Positions 44,215 to 54,422 of a DNA stretch of 64,000 nt are shown here, piece by piece. Below the pieces are notes generated by a model. It was not told the origin of the DNA. It worked only from the letters and a program-made list of their open reading frames with translations, and did not search any database. Source of the stretch: Streptomyces lienomycini (lineage in GTDB: Bacteria > Actinomycetota > Actinomycetes > Streptomycetales > Streptomycetaceae); contig NZ_CP116257.1 in NCBI RefSeq assembly GCF_027947595.1, positions 5,640,001 to 5,704,000 of the forward strand, given 5' to 3'. Positions within the stretch are counted from its first letter, which is position 1. Each line of letters begins with the position of its first letter. A program made the translations under genes and the position numbers.

Positions 44215-45811
44215 AAGCGAGGGCGACGAGATCCGCGTAGTCGGCGCCCCACAGGTCCTCGACGCCGTCCGGAAGCAGGATGATCCGCTCCGGCTGGAGC
44301 GCCTCGACGGCGCCCTCGTCGTGGGTGACGAGGACGACGGCGCCCTTGTAGGTGCGCAGCGCGCCGAGGATCTCCTCGCGGCTGGCCGGGTCGAGGTTGT
44401 TGGTGGGCTCGTCGAGGAGCAGCACGTTCGCCGAGGACACCACGAGGGTGGCCAGGGCCAGACGGGTCTTCTCGCCGCCGGAGAGGACACCGGCGGGCTT
44501 GTCGACGTCGTCGCCGGAGAACAGGAACGAGCCCAGCGTCTTGCGGACCTCGACCAGGTCCAGGTCCGGGTTGGCCGAGCGCATGTTCTCCAGGACGGTC
44601 CGCTCGGGGTCGAGGGTCTCGTGCTCCTGGGCGTAGTAGCCGAGCTTGAGACCGTGGCCCTCGATGACCTCGCCGGTGTCGGGTTTCTCGGCGCCGCCGA
44701 GGAGACGGAGCAGGGTCGTCTTGCCCGCACCGTTGAGGCCGAGGATGACGACGCGCGAGCCCTTGTCGATGGCCAGGTCGACGTCGGTGAAGATCTCCAG
44801 GGACCCGTACGACTTCGACAGCCCCTCGGCCATGAGCGGGGTCTTGCCGCACGGGGACGGCTCGGGGAAGCGCAGCTTGGCCACCTTGTCGGACTTCCGC
44901 TCGGCCTCCAGGCCGGCCAGCAGCTTGTCGGCCCGGCGGGCCATGTTCTGCGCGGCGACGGTCTTGGTGGCCTTGGCGCGCATCTTGTCGGCCTGCGAAT
45001 GCAGCGCGGACGCCTTCTTCTCGGCGTTCTGCCGCTCGCGCTTGCGGCGCTTCTCGTCGGCCTCGCGCTGCTGCTGGTAGAGCTTCCAGCCCATGTTGTA
45101 GACGTCGATCTGGGACCGGTTGGCGTCCAGGTAGAACACCTTGTTGACGACCGTCTCGACCAGGTCGACGTCGTGGGAGATCACGATGAAGCCGCCGCGG
45201 TAGGTCTTCAGGTAGTCGCGCAGCCAGACGATCGAGTCGGCGTCGAGGTGGTTGGTCGGCTCGTCGAGGAGCAGGGTGTCCGCGTCCGAGAACAGGATCC
45301 GGGCCAGCTCGATACGGCGGCGCTGACCGCCGGAGAGCGTGTGCAGGGGCTGGCCGAGCACCCGGTCAGGCAGGTTGAGCGCGGCGGCGATGGTGGCGGC
45401 CTCGGCCTCGGCGGCGTAACCGCCCTTGGTGAGGAACTCGGTCTCCTGGCGCTCGTACTGCCGCAGTGCCTTCTCGCGGGTGCTGCCCTGGCCGCTCGCG
45501 ATGCGCTGTTCGTTCTCGCGCATCTTGCGGATCAGGGTGTCCAGACCGCGCGCGGACAGGATGCGGTCGCGGGCGAGCACGTCGAGGTCGCCGGTGCGCG
45601 GGTCCTGCGGGAGGTAGCCGACCTCTCCGGAGCGGGTGACGGCACCGGCGGCGGGCTGGCCCTCGCCGGCCAGGACCTTGGTGAGGGTGGTCTTGCCGGC
45701 GCCGTTGCGGCCGACCAGGCCGATGCGGTCGCCCTTGGCGACGCGGAAGGTGGCGCTCTCGATGAGGACGCGGGCACCGGCGCGCAGCTCGATGCCGGAG
45801 GCGGAGATCAC
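44213..45811 (-). CDS. ABC-F family ATP-binding protein
   Basis: 532 residues with two ABC domains and no membrane helices. Domain 1: GRNGAGKTT, LSGGQRRRIELARIL, LLLDEPTNHLD. A charged linker follows (KLYQQQREADEKRRKRERQNAEKKASAL). Domain 2: GLNGAGKTT, LSGGEKTRLALATL, LLLDEPTNNLD. ABC-F proteins act on the ribosome in translation or antibiotic resistance. The GTG at 45811 follows AGGAG; the frame is open upstream but not conserved. The stop falls in the GATC cluster. Confidence 0.93.
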   Translation of the reverse strand: MISASGIELRAGARVLIESATFRVAKGDRIGLVGRNGAGKTTLTKVLAGEGQPAAGAVTRSGEVGYLPQDPRTGDLDVLARDRILSARGLDTLIRKMRENEQRIASGQGSTREKALRQYERQETEFLTKGGYAAEAEAATIAAALNLPDRVLGQPLHTLSGGQRRRIELARILFSDADTLLLDEPTNHLDADSIVWLRDYLKTYRGGFIVISHDVDLVETVVNKVFYLDANRSQIDVYNMGWKLYQQQREADEKRRKRERQNAEKKASALHSQADKMRAKATKTVAAQNMARRADKLLAGLEAERKSDKVAKLRFPEPSPCGKTPLMAEGLSKSYGSLEIFTDVDLAIDKGSRVVILGLNGAGKTTLLRLLGGAEKPDTGEVIEGHGLKLGYYAQEHETLDPERTVLENMRSANPDLDLVEVRKTLGSFLFSGDDVDKPAGVLSGGEKTRLALATLVVSSANVLLLDEPTNNLDPASREEILGALRTYKGAVVLVTHDEGAVEALQPERIILLPDGVEDLWGADYADLVALA

Positions 45812-46018
45812 GGTCAGACTCCTGGGCGGGTGGTTGGCGGGATGGGCGGCTGTGGAGGTTCCCGCCGCTCTAATGCACGAGGAGAATGGCCATGGGGGCC
45901 AGTCTAACGGGGCCGTGCAACCACTTTTCCCCGGTTCCGCTGTCAGTGGCCGGTGCGAGACTGGGCGAACGGGTCCGAAACGACGTGCGGACCACCGGTT
46001 CACGAGGGAGTGATCGGC

Positions 46019-46432
46019 ATGGCAGGCGACGAGAACGGGCGCCCGGACATCTGCCCGACGCTGCTGTACGCGGACGCCCGGGCGGCCGTCCGGCAGCTCA
46101 CCCGGGCCTTCGGCTTCACCGAACTGGCGGTGTACGAGGGCGAGGACGGCTCGGTGGCCCACGCCGAGCTGGCCCAGGGCAACGGCGTGGTGATGCTGGG
46201 CTCGAAGGGCACCGGCAGCCGCTTCGACGAGGCGATGAAGCTGGCCGGGCCGACGGGGGTGTACGTCGTGGTGGCGGACGTCGACGCCCATCACCGGCGG
46301 GCCGTGGAGCACGGCGCGGAGATCCTGATGCCCCCGACCGACCAGGACTACGGCTCGCGGGACTACATGGCCCGCGATCTGGAGGGCAACGTGTGGAGCT
46401 TCGGGACGTACGCGCCGGAGGTGCGCGGGTAG
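46019..46432 (+). CDS. VOC-superfamily (glyoxalase/bleomycin-resistance-like) protein
   Basis: 137 residues, one vicinal-oxygen-chelate unit of paired beta-alpha-beta-beta-beta motifs: ICPTLLYADARAAVRQLTRAFGFTEL, then VYVVVADVDAHHRRAVEHGAEI, MPPTDQDYGSRDYMARDLEGNVWSFGTY. The final DLEGN.W.FGTY is typical of a PhnB/VOC class that includes antibiotic-binding proteins. Cytoplasmic. Substrate unknown. ATG at 46019. Confidence 0.9.
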   Translation: MAGDENGRPDICPTLLYADARAAVRQLTRAFGFTELAVYEGEDGSVAHAELAQGNGVVMLGSKGTGSRFDEAMKLAGPTGVYVVVADVDAHHRRAVEHGAEILMPPTDQDYGSRDYMARDLEGNVWSFGTYAPEVRG

Positions 46433-46466
46433 CCTCCGGCGGCGCGTCCGCGGGGGGCCGCGGCGC

Positions 46467-47885
46467 TCAGCTGCCCCCGGTGTGGACCTGGAAGGCCGCC
46501 CGGCGTACGGCCTTGGCCAGGGCGGGGTCGGGGTGCGCGGCGGCGAGTGCGACCAGGACCTGCACGGTGCGGGGGTGGCCGACCGCGCGGACCTCGTCGA
46601 GCAGGGCGGGGACGGTGGCCTGCACCGCCGACTCCAGGTGCCGCACGAGCAGCGGGGCCTCCCCGTGGTCGGCGACGGCCGCCGCGGTGTCCACCCACAG
46701 CCAGGTGGCCTCGCGGCGGGTGAGGACCTCGTGGGCGTCCTCGGGGTCCGCGCCGTCGTGCTCGGCCAGCCACAGCAGGGCGTACGGCCGCAGGGTCGGC
46801 TCGTCGGCGACGCCGCGGACGTCGGGTTCGGCCGGGGCGCCGACGACGCGCAGCGCCTCGAAGGCGAGGCCGCGCAGGAGGGCGTCCTCGCCGCGGGCGG
46901 CGCCGAGCAGCTCGGCGACGGCGCTGCCGACGGGGCGGGCGGCGAGCCAGGCGCGGTACTCGGCGCGGGCGGCGTTGGGGCGGAGCCGGGCGCAGCCGCG
47001 GAGCATGCCCTCGGCCGACTGCTCGATGTTGCCCGCGGGACTCTGCGCGGCGACGCAGATCTGCTCCAGCTTGACCCAGACCGCCCAGCTGCCGAGCGGG
47101 GTGAGCGTGGCGTGCCCGTCGCCGCAGGTGAGCGCGCTGACGGCGGCGAGGGCGTGCAGGGCCCAGTCGAGGAGCGGGGCGAGCGGGGTGTCGTCGGCGG
47201 GGTCCGGGGCGGGCGGGACCGCTCCCGCGGTGCCGGGCTCCAGCCGGGGACCGTAGGGGACCTCGCAGCGTTCGGTGCGCAGTTCGGTGACGCGCTGCTC
47301 CAGCAGATCCAGAAGCTGCGCCACGGGGACGGGCCCGGCGGACAACTGCAGGAAGGAGAGCACCTGGGGCATCGCGGAGACGACCTCGGCGACGACCGCG
47401 GGCTCCTCGGCGGGCTCGGGGTGGGCCAGCGACCAGGCGTCGAAGAGGGCCACCCAGCCGCGCAGCACGGCGCTGTCGTCGCGGTTCCAGGCGCGCAGCC
47501 GCCAGCCGGGGCGGGCGGTGTCGCCGTGCACCTCGACCAGTCCGGCGAGGCGGGCGGTGTCCCAGTCGGCGCGGACCTGGGCGGCGGTCAGGCCCAGTTC
47601 GAGCGCCGCGTGGTCGGCGGTCGCGTCGGACAGGGTGGCCTTGCCGTCGGCGGTCGCACTGCCGCGGCCGGGGCCGAGGGCGGAGTCGGCCCAGCGGGCG
47701 ACGCGGGCCGCGTCGGCAAGGACGGAGCGCGCCATTCCGGCCAGCTCCGACCGGGCCGGTGTGCCCTCCGGAGGGCGCGGCGCGGGGCGGCGCGGACGCC
47801 GCTGATTCATCGCTTGGGGGGCGGCGGCCAGGGGTCGCGGGCGGACGAGTCGAAGCCTGGAGTCGCGCGGGATACGGGACGTCAC
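46467..47885 (-). CDS. Conserved actinobacterial protein of unknown function
   Basis: About 472 residues from GTG 47885 (ATG 47810 is an alternative; neither has a good ribosome site). The protein is alpha-helical and Ala/Leu-rich. The N-terminal region (about 50-110) resembles a winged-helix (TADHAALELGLTAAQVRADWDTARLAGLVEVHGDTARPGWRLR in overlapping parts), and the C-terminal half has HEAT-like helices (LESAVQATVPALLDEVRAVGHPRTVQVLVALAA). No enzyme motif. It is a likely cytoplasmic scaffold or DNA-binding protein; inference only. Confidence 0.75.
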   Translation of the reverse strand: MTSRIPRDSRLRLVRPRPLAAAPQAMNQRRPRRPAPRPPEGTPARSELAGMARSVLADAARVARWADSALGPGRGSATADGKATLSDATADHAALELGLTAAQVRADWDTARLAGLVEVHGDTARPGWRLRAWNRDDSAVLRGWVALFDAWSLAHPEPAEEPAVVAEVVSAMPQVLSFLQLSAGPVPVAQLLDLLEQRVTELRTERCEVPYGPRLEPGTAGAVPPAPDPADDTPLAPLLDWALHALAAVSALTCGDGHATLTPLGSWAVWVKLEQICVAAQSPAGNIEQSAEGMLRGCARLRPNAARAEYRAWLAARPVGSAVAELLGAARGEDALLRGLAFEALRVVGAPAEPDVRGVADEPTLRPYALLWLAEHDGADPEDAHEVLTRREATWLWVDTAAAVADHGEAPLLVRHLESAVQATVPALLDEVRAVGHPRTVQVLVALAAAHPDPALAKAVRRAAFQVHTGGS

Positions 47886-48052
47886 GGGTGCAGTCTTCCG
47901 GTTGACGGTCCGAAAACCCAAACGGAATGCCCCGGCGGCCTCCTGGGACGGCGGGCGCGGGGGCCGCGCAGGGCGTCCGGGCATCGGAACCGGCCAGTGG
48001 TACGGCGCCAACCGGAACCGGAGCGGCGCGCGCTGGAGCGGGCCGCTGCGGG

Positions 48053-49180
48053 TCACACCAGGGGGGTCATGAAGCGGCGCAGGGTCTCCTCGTAGTCCTC
48101 GGGGTCGGCGTTCCACATGGCGCCGTGCGGGGCGTCCGGGACGGTGTGCAGGGCGACCAGGCGCGGGTGGGTGTCGGCGAGGCGGCGGGAGAGGCGCCAG
48201 GGGGCCACCGCGTCGCCGGGGCCGTGGAAGAGCAGGGTGGGGACCGCCGGGCGGTGCAGGCCCGCCGTACCGGCGTCCCGGTCGGCGTGCAGCCCGGCGC
48301 GGCCCTGCGCGGCGCGGACGGCGAGCGGCAGGAGCGGGCCGGGGGTGCGGCGGGCGGCGGCCAGGGCGCGCAGCGTGGTCTCCCAGCTGAGGACCGGGGA
48401 GTCCAGGACGAGCCCCGCGATGCGCTCGCGCACGCCGGAGAGCGCGGCGGTGCGCAGGGCCATGGTGGCGCCGGTGGACCAGCCCAGCAGGACGACCTGG
48501 CGGGCGCCGTGGTCGAGGGCGTAGCGGACGGCCGCGTCGACGTCGCGCCATTCGGTCTCGCCGAAGTGGTGCAGGCCGTCGGGCGAGGAGGGGGCGCCGA
48601 CGTCGCCGCGGTAGGAGAGGGCGAGTACCGGGACGTTGCGGCGGTGCAGGGGGGCGACCAGGTTGAGGGCGTGCTCGCGGGTGGCGGCCAGGCCGTGCAC
48701 GGCGATGATCCAGGTCGGGCGGGCGCCGGGCAGGAACCAGGCCGGGAGGGGGCCGAGTTCGCCGGGGACGTCGACGTCGGCGTACTCCAGGCCGAGGGCG
48801 GTGCCCGGGTTCCCCACGTACAGGTTGGGGGTGAACCACGCCCGGTCACCGGCTTCGAGGGTGCCGTGGGTGACGCGTTCCAGACGGCGTACGACGGTGT
48901 CGGCGCCGTGTTCGACGGTGCCGAGGACCGGGCCGACGACGGCGTGGGAGCCGTCCCCGGCGAGCCCGTACCGGCCGGGGCGCAGTGCGGCCAGGTCCCG
49001 GGTGAGGGTGATCTGCCCGGCGGCGGTGCCGTGCACGGTGAGCCGGGGCTCGGTGGGCAGGGGCCGGCCGGGGGGCGCCTTCAGCGCGGCGTCGCTGGCG
49101 AGCCGGCCGGCGGCGACGCTCGCCACTGAGGCCGCCAGAGCTGCGGTGACGGCGGCTGCCGTTGCGGTGACAGTGCGCAT
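48053..49180 (-). CDS. Alpha/beta hydrolase with N-terminal signal/anchor
   Basis: 375 residues. The N-terminus (MRTVTATAAAVTAALAASVASVAAGRLAS) looks like a signal or anchor, so the enzyme may be at the cell surface. The catalytic set is VVLLGWSTGATMAL (nucleophile Ser in GWSTG), HGPGDAVAPWRLS (acid Asp), and HGAMWNADP (His). TWIIAVHGLAATREH gives the oxyanion hole. Substrate unknown. ATG at 49180 is preferred for the signal sequence. Confidence 0.9.
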   Translation of the reverse strand: MRTVTATAAAVTAALAASVASVAAGRLASDAALKAPPGRPLPTEPRLTVHGTAAGQITLTRDLAALRPGRYGLAGDGSHAVVGPVLGTVEHGADTVVRRLERVTHGTLEAGDRAWFTPNLYVGNPGTALGLEYADVDVPGELGPLPAWFLPGARPTWIIAVHGLAATREHALNLVAPLHRRNVPVLALSYRGDVGAPSSPDGLHHFGETEWRDVDAAVRYALDHGARQVVLLGWSTGATMALRTAALSGVRERIAGLVLDSPVLSWETTLRALAAARRTPGPLLPLAVRAAQGRAGLHADRDAGTAGLHRPAVPTLLFHGPGDAVAPWRLSRRLADTHPRLVALHTVPDAPHGAMWNADPEDYEETLRRFMTPLV

Positions 49181-49294
49181 GGGGCCAGTCTCCTGGTGGA
49201 GTCCTCGGGCGGCCAGTGGACGGGTGACAGGGGGTGACCACGCCCTCGTGTCCCGTAGCCGGTACCCCCGAACCCGCCCGGCACGCACACCGTG

Positions 49295-49975
49295 TCAGCC
49301 CGGCTGCCCGTAGCCCCGCAGCCGTTGTGTCGCCTCGGCCAGCTGGGCCGGGCTCAGCAGCGACGGCGTCCGGCCCGGCACCGAGGAGGCCGTCAACCAG
49401 AGCCGGCACATCCACTCGAGCTGGGCGGTGCGGTCGTAGGCCTGGTCGAGGGAGGTGCCGTAGGTGATCGTGCCGTGGTTGCGGAGCAGGCAGCCGGTGC
49501 GGTCGGCGAGGGCGTCGAGCATGGAGCGGGCGAGTTCGTCGGTGCCGTAGGCCGCGTACGGGGCGACGCGGACGGGGCCGCCGAGCGCGGCGGTCATGTA
49601 GTGGACCGGCGGGAGTTCGGGGACGAGCAGGGAGACGGCCGTCGCGTGCACGGCGTGGGTGTGGACGACGGCCCGGGCGTCGGCGTCGGCGCGGTACACG
49701 GCCAGGTGCATGGGCAGTTCGCTGGTGGGGACCAGCGTGCCGAGCACCTGCCGTCCGTCCAGGTCGACGCCGGTCGCGTCGTCCGGGGTCAGCCGGTCGT
49801 AGGGCACACCCGACGGGGTGACCAGGACCGTGTCGCCGACGCGTACCGAGACGTTGCCCGAGGTGCCGACCACGAGCCCGTCGGCCACCGTGCGCCGGGC
49901 CGTCGCGACGAGTTCCGCCCAGGCCCGCTCCCGGACCCCGTTCGCCCGTCCGTCCCGCGAATACGTCACAGTCAC
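49295..49975 (-). CDS. Class II aldolase/adducin-family protein (fuculose-phosphate aldolase-like)
   Basis: 226 residues. Metal site: SELPMHLAVYRADADARAVVHTHAVHATA with the HTH and a downstream histidine (LLRNHGTITYG); catalytic glutamate region TSELPMH; VVGTSGNVSVRV and VTPSGVPYDRLTPDD are the phosphate-binding loops. It should retro-aldol a sugar phosphate with Zn. GTG at 49975 follows GGGAGGAG. Neighbours do not reveal the sugar. Confidence 0.92.
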   Translation of the reverse strand: MTVTYSRDGRANGVRERAWAELVATARRTVADGLVVGTSGNVSVRVGDTVLVTPSGVPYDRLTPDDATGVDLDGRQVLGTLVPTSELPMHLAVYRADADARAVVHTHAVHATAVSLLVPELPPVHYMTAALGGPVRVAPYAAYGTDELARSMLDALADRTGCLLRNHGTITYGTSLDQAYDRTAQLEWMCRLWLTASSVPGRTPSLLSPAQLAEATQRLRGYGQPG

Positions 49976-50124
49976 CGTCTCCTCCCGGGCGCCCGGGCGC
50001 CCCGCACGTCCCGTCGCCGAACGGGCTCGCGGTGATCCTGCCAGGGACGTCTCCGGAGAGCAGCGGAGCGGGCACGCAGAGGGAGGCGCCGGCACCGCTT
50101 GCGGTCACCGTGACGCCCTGTCCA

Positions 50125-50142
50125 GTTCATCTTCCGTTCACC
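50125..50142 (+). promoter_or_regulatory. PHO-box-like direct repeats upstream of pit
   Basis: GTTCATC (50125-50131) and GTTCACC (50136-50142) start exactly 11 nt apart; a third, weaker GTTACCT begins at 50146. Streptomyces PhoP boxes are 11-nt direct repeats with GTTCACC, so PhoP binding is likely. The gap 49976-50193 holds the pit and aldolase promoters. Confidence 0.65.
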
Positions 50143-50193
50143 CTGGTTACCTACGTTCGTCGCGCCAACGACCTCGAACGATTGCCTGGGTAA

Positions 50194-51450
<1,257 letters not shown>

Positions 51451-51484
51451 ACCCGCGTCCCGGGTACGAAGGAAGCGAACCTCC

Positions 51485-51706
51485 ATGAGCATCGACTGGG
51501 CAGCCCTCGGCTCCGTCTTCGGCGTCAGCCTCGTGGTCACGGTGGCCCTGGTGGGCCTGTTCACCCTCGGCATCGTCGGCCTCTCCCGCCAGGAACGGGC
51601 GGCCGCCCAGGGCGGCTCCGCGACCCTCGCGGTCACCGGCGCGTACGCGTGCTTCGCGGCCTGCACGGCGGCGGTGGCGTACGGGATCTATCTGATCGTC
51701 GCCTGA
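51485..51706 (+). CDS. Small two-helix membrane protein downstream of pit
   Basis: 73 residues. Two helices (VFGVSLVVTVALVGLFTLGIVGLS; LAVTGAYACFAACTAAVAYGIYLIVA) joined by RQERAAAQGGSAT. It follows the transporter by 34 nt and shares its transcript, with a strong terminator after it. Possible accessory subunit; inference. Confidence 0.82.
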   Translation: MSIDWAALGSVFGVSLVVTVALVGLFTLGIVGLSRQERAAAQGGSATLAVTGAYACFAACTAAVAYGIYLIVA

Positions 51707-51724
51707 CCCCGCCGCACCTCTCGT

Positions 51725-51768
51725 CCGCCCCGCCCGTGCCCGGTTCCCACCGGGCACGGGCGGGGCGG
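51725..51768 (+). terminator. Terminator of the pit operon
   Basis: A perfect 20-bp stem: 51725-51744 with 51749-51768, 4-nt loop, then TTCTCTTCC. The strongest terminator in the window. Confidence 0.9.
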
Positions 51769-52140
51769 TTCTCTTCCCTCGTGCCACGCCGACGGCGGGC
51801 GCACCTCACGGCTCCGGCAACCCCTGCGGAGGGAATTCCACCGCCCACCGCATGCGGCACCCTCCGCTTGTGAATTTTCGCCGACTTCCAGGAATCGCTG
51901 GAGAACTCACTGCTGCCGTTCTGTCACACGAGCAACTTTCCCCTCAGCGATCACATCCCTTTCGATGTGTTTCGAGCGGTTTCCTCACCATTCAGGCTAG
52001 CAAGGCGACCTCGCCCAAAAGACACATGTCATACTGACCAACGCTGGTCGCACGTGTCGAACTAACCTATCCTCAACGAGAGTTATTCATTCGACGGTGG
52101 CGACCCGACCAGTCAACGACGACATGTGGCAGGGAGCACC
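51769..52140 (+). promoter_or_regulatory. AT-richer promoter region of the HTH-DUF5753 gene
   Basis: A 372-nt gene-free stretch with clearly lower GC than its surroundings from about 51870 on. It contains GACCA-ACGC-TGGTC (52036-52049) nested between GACAC (52021-52025) and GTGTC (52054-52058). These dyads are likely regulator sites, perhaps for autoregulation. I see no small gene. Confidence 0.5.
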
Positions 52141-52998
52141 ATGGCCAGGGACATCGATCCGAGCCTGAACCGACGAAGGCTGCGAATCGAGCTGCGCAAA
52201 GCCCGCGATCAGGCCGGTCTGACCCAACGGGATGCCGTGCAGCAGCTGGAATGGTCACTTTCCAAACTGATCCGGATCGAGAAGGGCACGGTCAGCCTCA
52301 GCGTCACCGACCTGAGGGCTCTGCTCCAGCTGTACGGGGTGGCCGACCCCGCTCAGGTCGAGGAGCTGGAGGAGGCCGCCCGCGGCTCGAAGGGAGTGTC
52401 GTGGTGGGTGCAGTACAGCGAGGTCGTGACGCCCCCGTACGCCCTGTACCTGGGCTACGAGGGCTCTGCGGACACGATCCGCATGTACAACCCGGTGGTG
52501 CTGCCCGGTCTGGTGCAGACGGAGGACTACGCCACGGCGCTGATGTCCACGCTGACGGAAGAAGCACGGGTGCGCCCACAGGTGGACCTGCGCATCACTC
52601 GTCAGGAGCGGTTCTTCGACAGCGACGACGGCCCGGAGATCGACATCGTCCTGGACGAGGCCGCCCTGCGGCGCCAGATCGGGGGCCCGGCGGTGATGCG
52701 GCGGCAGCTGGACCATCTCCAGTCGCTGACGGAACACCCCAGGCTCACCGTCCGCGTCCTGCCGTTCTCCGCCGGCGCTCACTTCAGCGTCTCGACGTCC
52801 TTCATCCTGCTCGAGTTCAAGGACGACGACGATCTGCTGTACCTCGAAGGCCCGGGCGGCGGTCTGTCCAGCCGTGACGACCTCGGACTCACCGCCCGCT
52901 ACCAGGAGTGCTTCGAGGACATCAGCGACAGGGCGTACGACGGCGCTCGGGTGATCGAGTTGCTCGACAAGGTCAGGGAGAGCCTGGCCGACAGCTGA
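52141..52998 (+). CDS. Helix-turn-helix regulator with DUF5753 domain (Scr1/WhiJ-like)
   Basis: 285 residues. XRE-type HTH at about 14-68 (LRIELRKARDQAGLTQRDAVQQLEWSLSKLIRIEKGTVSLSVTDLRALL in parts), then DUF5753 (about 85-280) beginning at KGVSWWVQYSEVVTPPYALYLGYEGSADTIRMYNPVVLPGLVQTEDYATAL in parts. Such proteins work with small DUF397 proteins, encoded just beyond here on the opposite strand, and influence development and antibiotic production (whiJ paradigm). ATG with GCAGGGAG upstream. Confidence 0.92.
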   Translation: MARDIDPSLNRRRLRIELRKARDQAGLTQRDAVQQLEWSLSKLIRIEKGTVSLSVTDLRALLQLYGVADPAQVEELEEAARGSKGVSWWVQYSEVVTPPYALYLGYEGSADTIRMYNPVVLPGLVQTEDYATALMSTLTEEARVRPQVDLRITRQERFFDSDDGPEIDIVLDEAALRRQIGGPAVMRRQLDHLQSLTEHPRLTVRVLPFSAGAHFSVSTSFILLEFKDDDDLLYLEGPGGGLSSRDDLGLTARYQECFEDISDRAYDGARVIELLDKVRESLADS

Positions 52999-53039
52999 AT
53001 CCGGGCTGGGACGGCCCGGCACGAGACGGGGGAGGCCCC

Positions 53040-53540
53040 ATGACGGTCTTCGGAGTACGAGCGTGGTGGCAGCGGTGGCGCGCGCCGGTCCGCACCGGCC
53101 CCGCCACCGACCCGCCGGGGGGATCCGGCGACACGGAGCAGGGGCCTCCTCCGGTCGACGACTGCGCGCTCAAGGCGTACGCCATGCAGCGCCGCGAGTG
53201 GGCCGAGGCGCTCATCGACGTGGAGAACGCCCGGGTGGCCGGAGAGATCCGGCTGATTTCCGCCCGTCTCCTGCTGGGCACGGCGTGCGGGAGCATCCTG
53301 CTGTTCAGCATCGCCCTCGCCACGCGGGTCGCGCCCAGCCTTCCGCACGGCTCCGCGTCCCCCCTCACCACTGCCGCCATCGGCGCTTTCGGCGCGGCCC
53401 TCCTCGCCGCCCTGGGTGCCGGAATCGGCAGGGCGCTGCGCGGCCGGGCCGCGTCGGCGCCCGCCCAGCCCGTCAGTGGTGGCGCCGCCGAGGCTCCACG
53501 GCCGTCAGAGCGCGGTTCAGAACGCGGAGGCGGTCCGTGA
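53040..53540 (+). CDS. Hypothetical membrane protein
   Basis: 166 residues. Polar N-terminus (about 1-65, ends REWAEALIDVENARVAGEIRLISAR), two helices (LLLGTACGSILLFSIALATRV; TAAIGAFGAALLAALGAGIGRAL), then a low-complexity tail. No known family. It follows the regulator by 41 nt. Its 3' end overlaps the convergent membrane gene by 68 nt. Confidence 0.65.
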   Translation: MTVFGVRAWWQRWRAPVRTGPATDPPGGSGDTEQGPPPVDDCALKAYAMQRREWAEALIDVENARVAGEIRLISARLLLGTACGSILLFSIALATRVAPSLPHGSASPLTTAAIGAFGAALLAALGAGIGRALRGRAASAPAQPVSGGAAEAPRPSERGSERGGGP

Positions 53541-53781
53541 CAGGAGTGAGCCCCCACCACAGCCCCGCGCCCACGGCCACCGCCGCGGTCACCACCAGCC
53601 ACACCATGCCCCGGGCGGCACCGCCCGGGGCCAGGAACGCGACCAGCGCGCCCAGCCCGACGGCGAGGACCCCCACCACCGAGCAGTAGAGCGCCAACGG
53701 CGCCGCCCCGGTCATCCGGTCTCCACGCGTACCGGGCCACCCCGGGCGCGCGGAAGCGGTCCCTTTGATTCGGTCTGCCAT
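53473..53781 (-). CDS. Small membrane protein
   Basis: 102 residues with two helices (LALYCSVVGVLAVGLGALVAFLAPGG; MVWLVVTAAVAVGAGLWWGLTPV), then TDRLRVLNRALTAVEPRRRHH. Family unknown. It lies 30 nt downstream of the DUF397 gene on the same strand, so probably one transcript, and overlaps the opposite-strand gene at the 3' end. Confidence 0.65.
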   Translation of the reverse strand: MADRIKGTASARPGWPGTRGDRMTGAAPLALYCSVVGVLAVGLGALVAFLAPGGAARGMVWLVVTAAVAVGAGLWWGLTPVTDRLRVLNRALTAVEPRRRHH

Positions 53782-53811
53782 GCGTGTACCTCCCGTCCCC
53801 CCGCGCGGCGG

Positions 53812-54051
53812 TCAGACACCGCGCGAATCCGGGTCCACAAGCCCCGCCAGAAAACCACACCACGACGCGTGACGAAAGGCGAGCACAGCGTGTCGACGTT
53901 GCTTCGAGTCACGTACCAGTACGCGTCCGCCCCCGACGGCCATCTCGACGCATGCCTCACCCCCGTCGGTGGAATAGCTGCTCTTGAACCACGCGTGCCC
54001 TGACCGTTCGCTTTCGATCGCACCCACCTCCTCCGGCCCACCGGCCGTCAC
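53812..54051 (-). CDS. DUF397-family small protein
   Basis: 79 residues. The DUF397 core is HAWFKSSYSTDGGEACVEMA, then VLVRDSK and a hydrophobic end that normally has F..F. Here it is LAFRHASWCGFLAGLV. DUF397 proteins pair with DUF5753/HTH regulators, which this window provides 0.8 kb away, on the opposite strand. The family is thought to modulate the regulator. GTG start. Confidence 0.88.
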   Translation of the reverse strand: MTAGGPEEVGAIESERSGHAWFKSSYSTDGGEACVEMAVGGGRVLVRDSKQRRHAVLAFRHASWCGFLAGLVDPDSRGV

Positions 54052-54241
54052 GCGGCCTCGGCACCATCACTCGCCGCCCCACCGCTGTCCCCCGCCCGCG
54101 TACACGCGCTTCCGTCCCCTCCAGTCTTCCCAGCCTGCCCACCGGGGAAGAGCCCAGAAAGCGTCGATGTCGTGGACCTGGCGAGCTTTCGACGGTGTGG
54201 GCCTCAGCACACCCGGCGCCGCAGGTCAACGCCAGGTTGAC

Positions 54242-54403
54242 GGGTGTTCGCGGGCCGTGGTGGACTTCCGGGGCCATCTACGGCGGCAGGAGAGGAAGCC
54301 CGGTGCGAATCCGGCGCGGTCCCGCCACTGTGACCGGGGGTCAGGATTCCCGGGAGCCAGGAACTCTCGCCGCCGTGCTCTTCGAACCAGGGCGCGGACA
54401 CCC
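54242..54403 (+). promoter_or_regulatory. Cobalamin (B12) riboswitch
   Basis: Canonical conserved blocks are visible: GGAGAGGAAGC, CCGGTGCGAATCCGG, CGGTCCCGCCACTGTGA (B12 box core), and GAGCCAGGAACTC. The outer stem P1 pairs GGGTGTTCGCG (54242-54252) with CGCGGACACCC (54393-54403), with one G-T wobble. The GAGTGAGGA ribosome site for the next ORF starts within 5 nt of P1. Binding of cobalamin should close the switch and reduce expression of the cob operon. Confidence 0.95.
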
Positions 54404-54422
54404 TGAGTGAGGACATATCGCC

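Noticed and set aside
44213..45811. ABC-F protein as an antibiotic self-resistance gene in a biosynthetic cluster
   Set aside because: No biosynthetic genes are nearby and the surroundings are conserved core genes.
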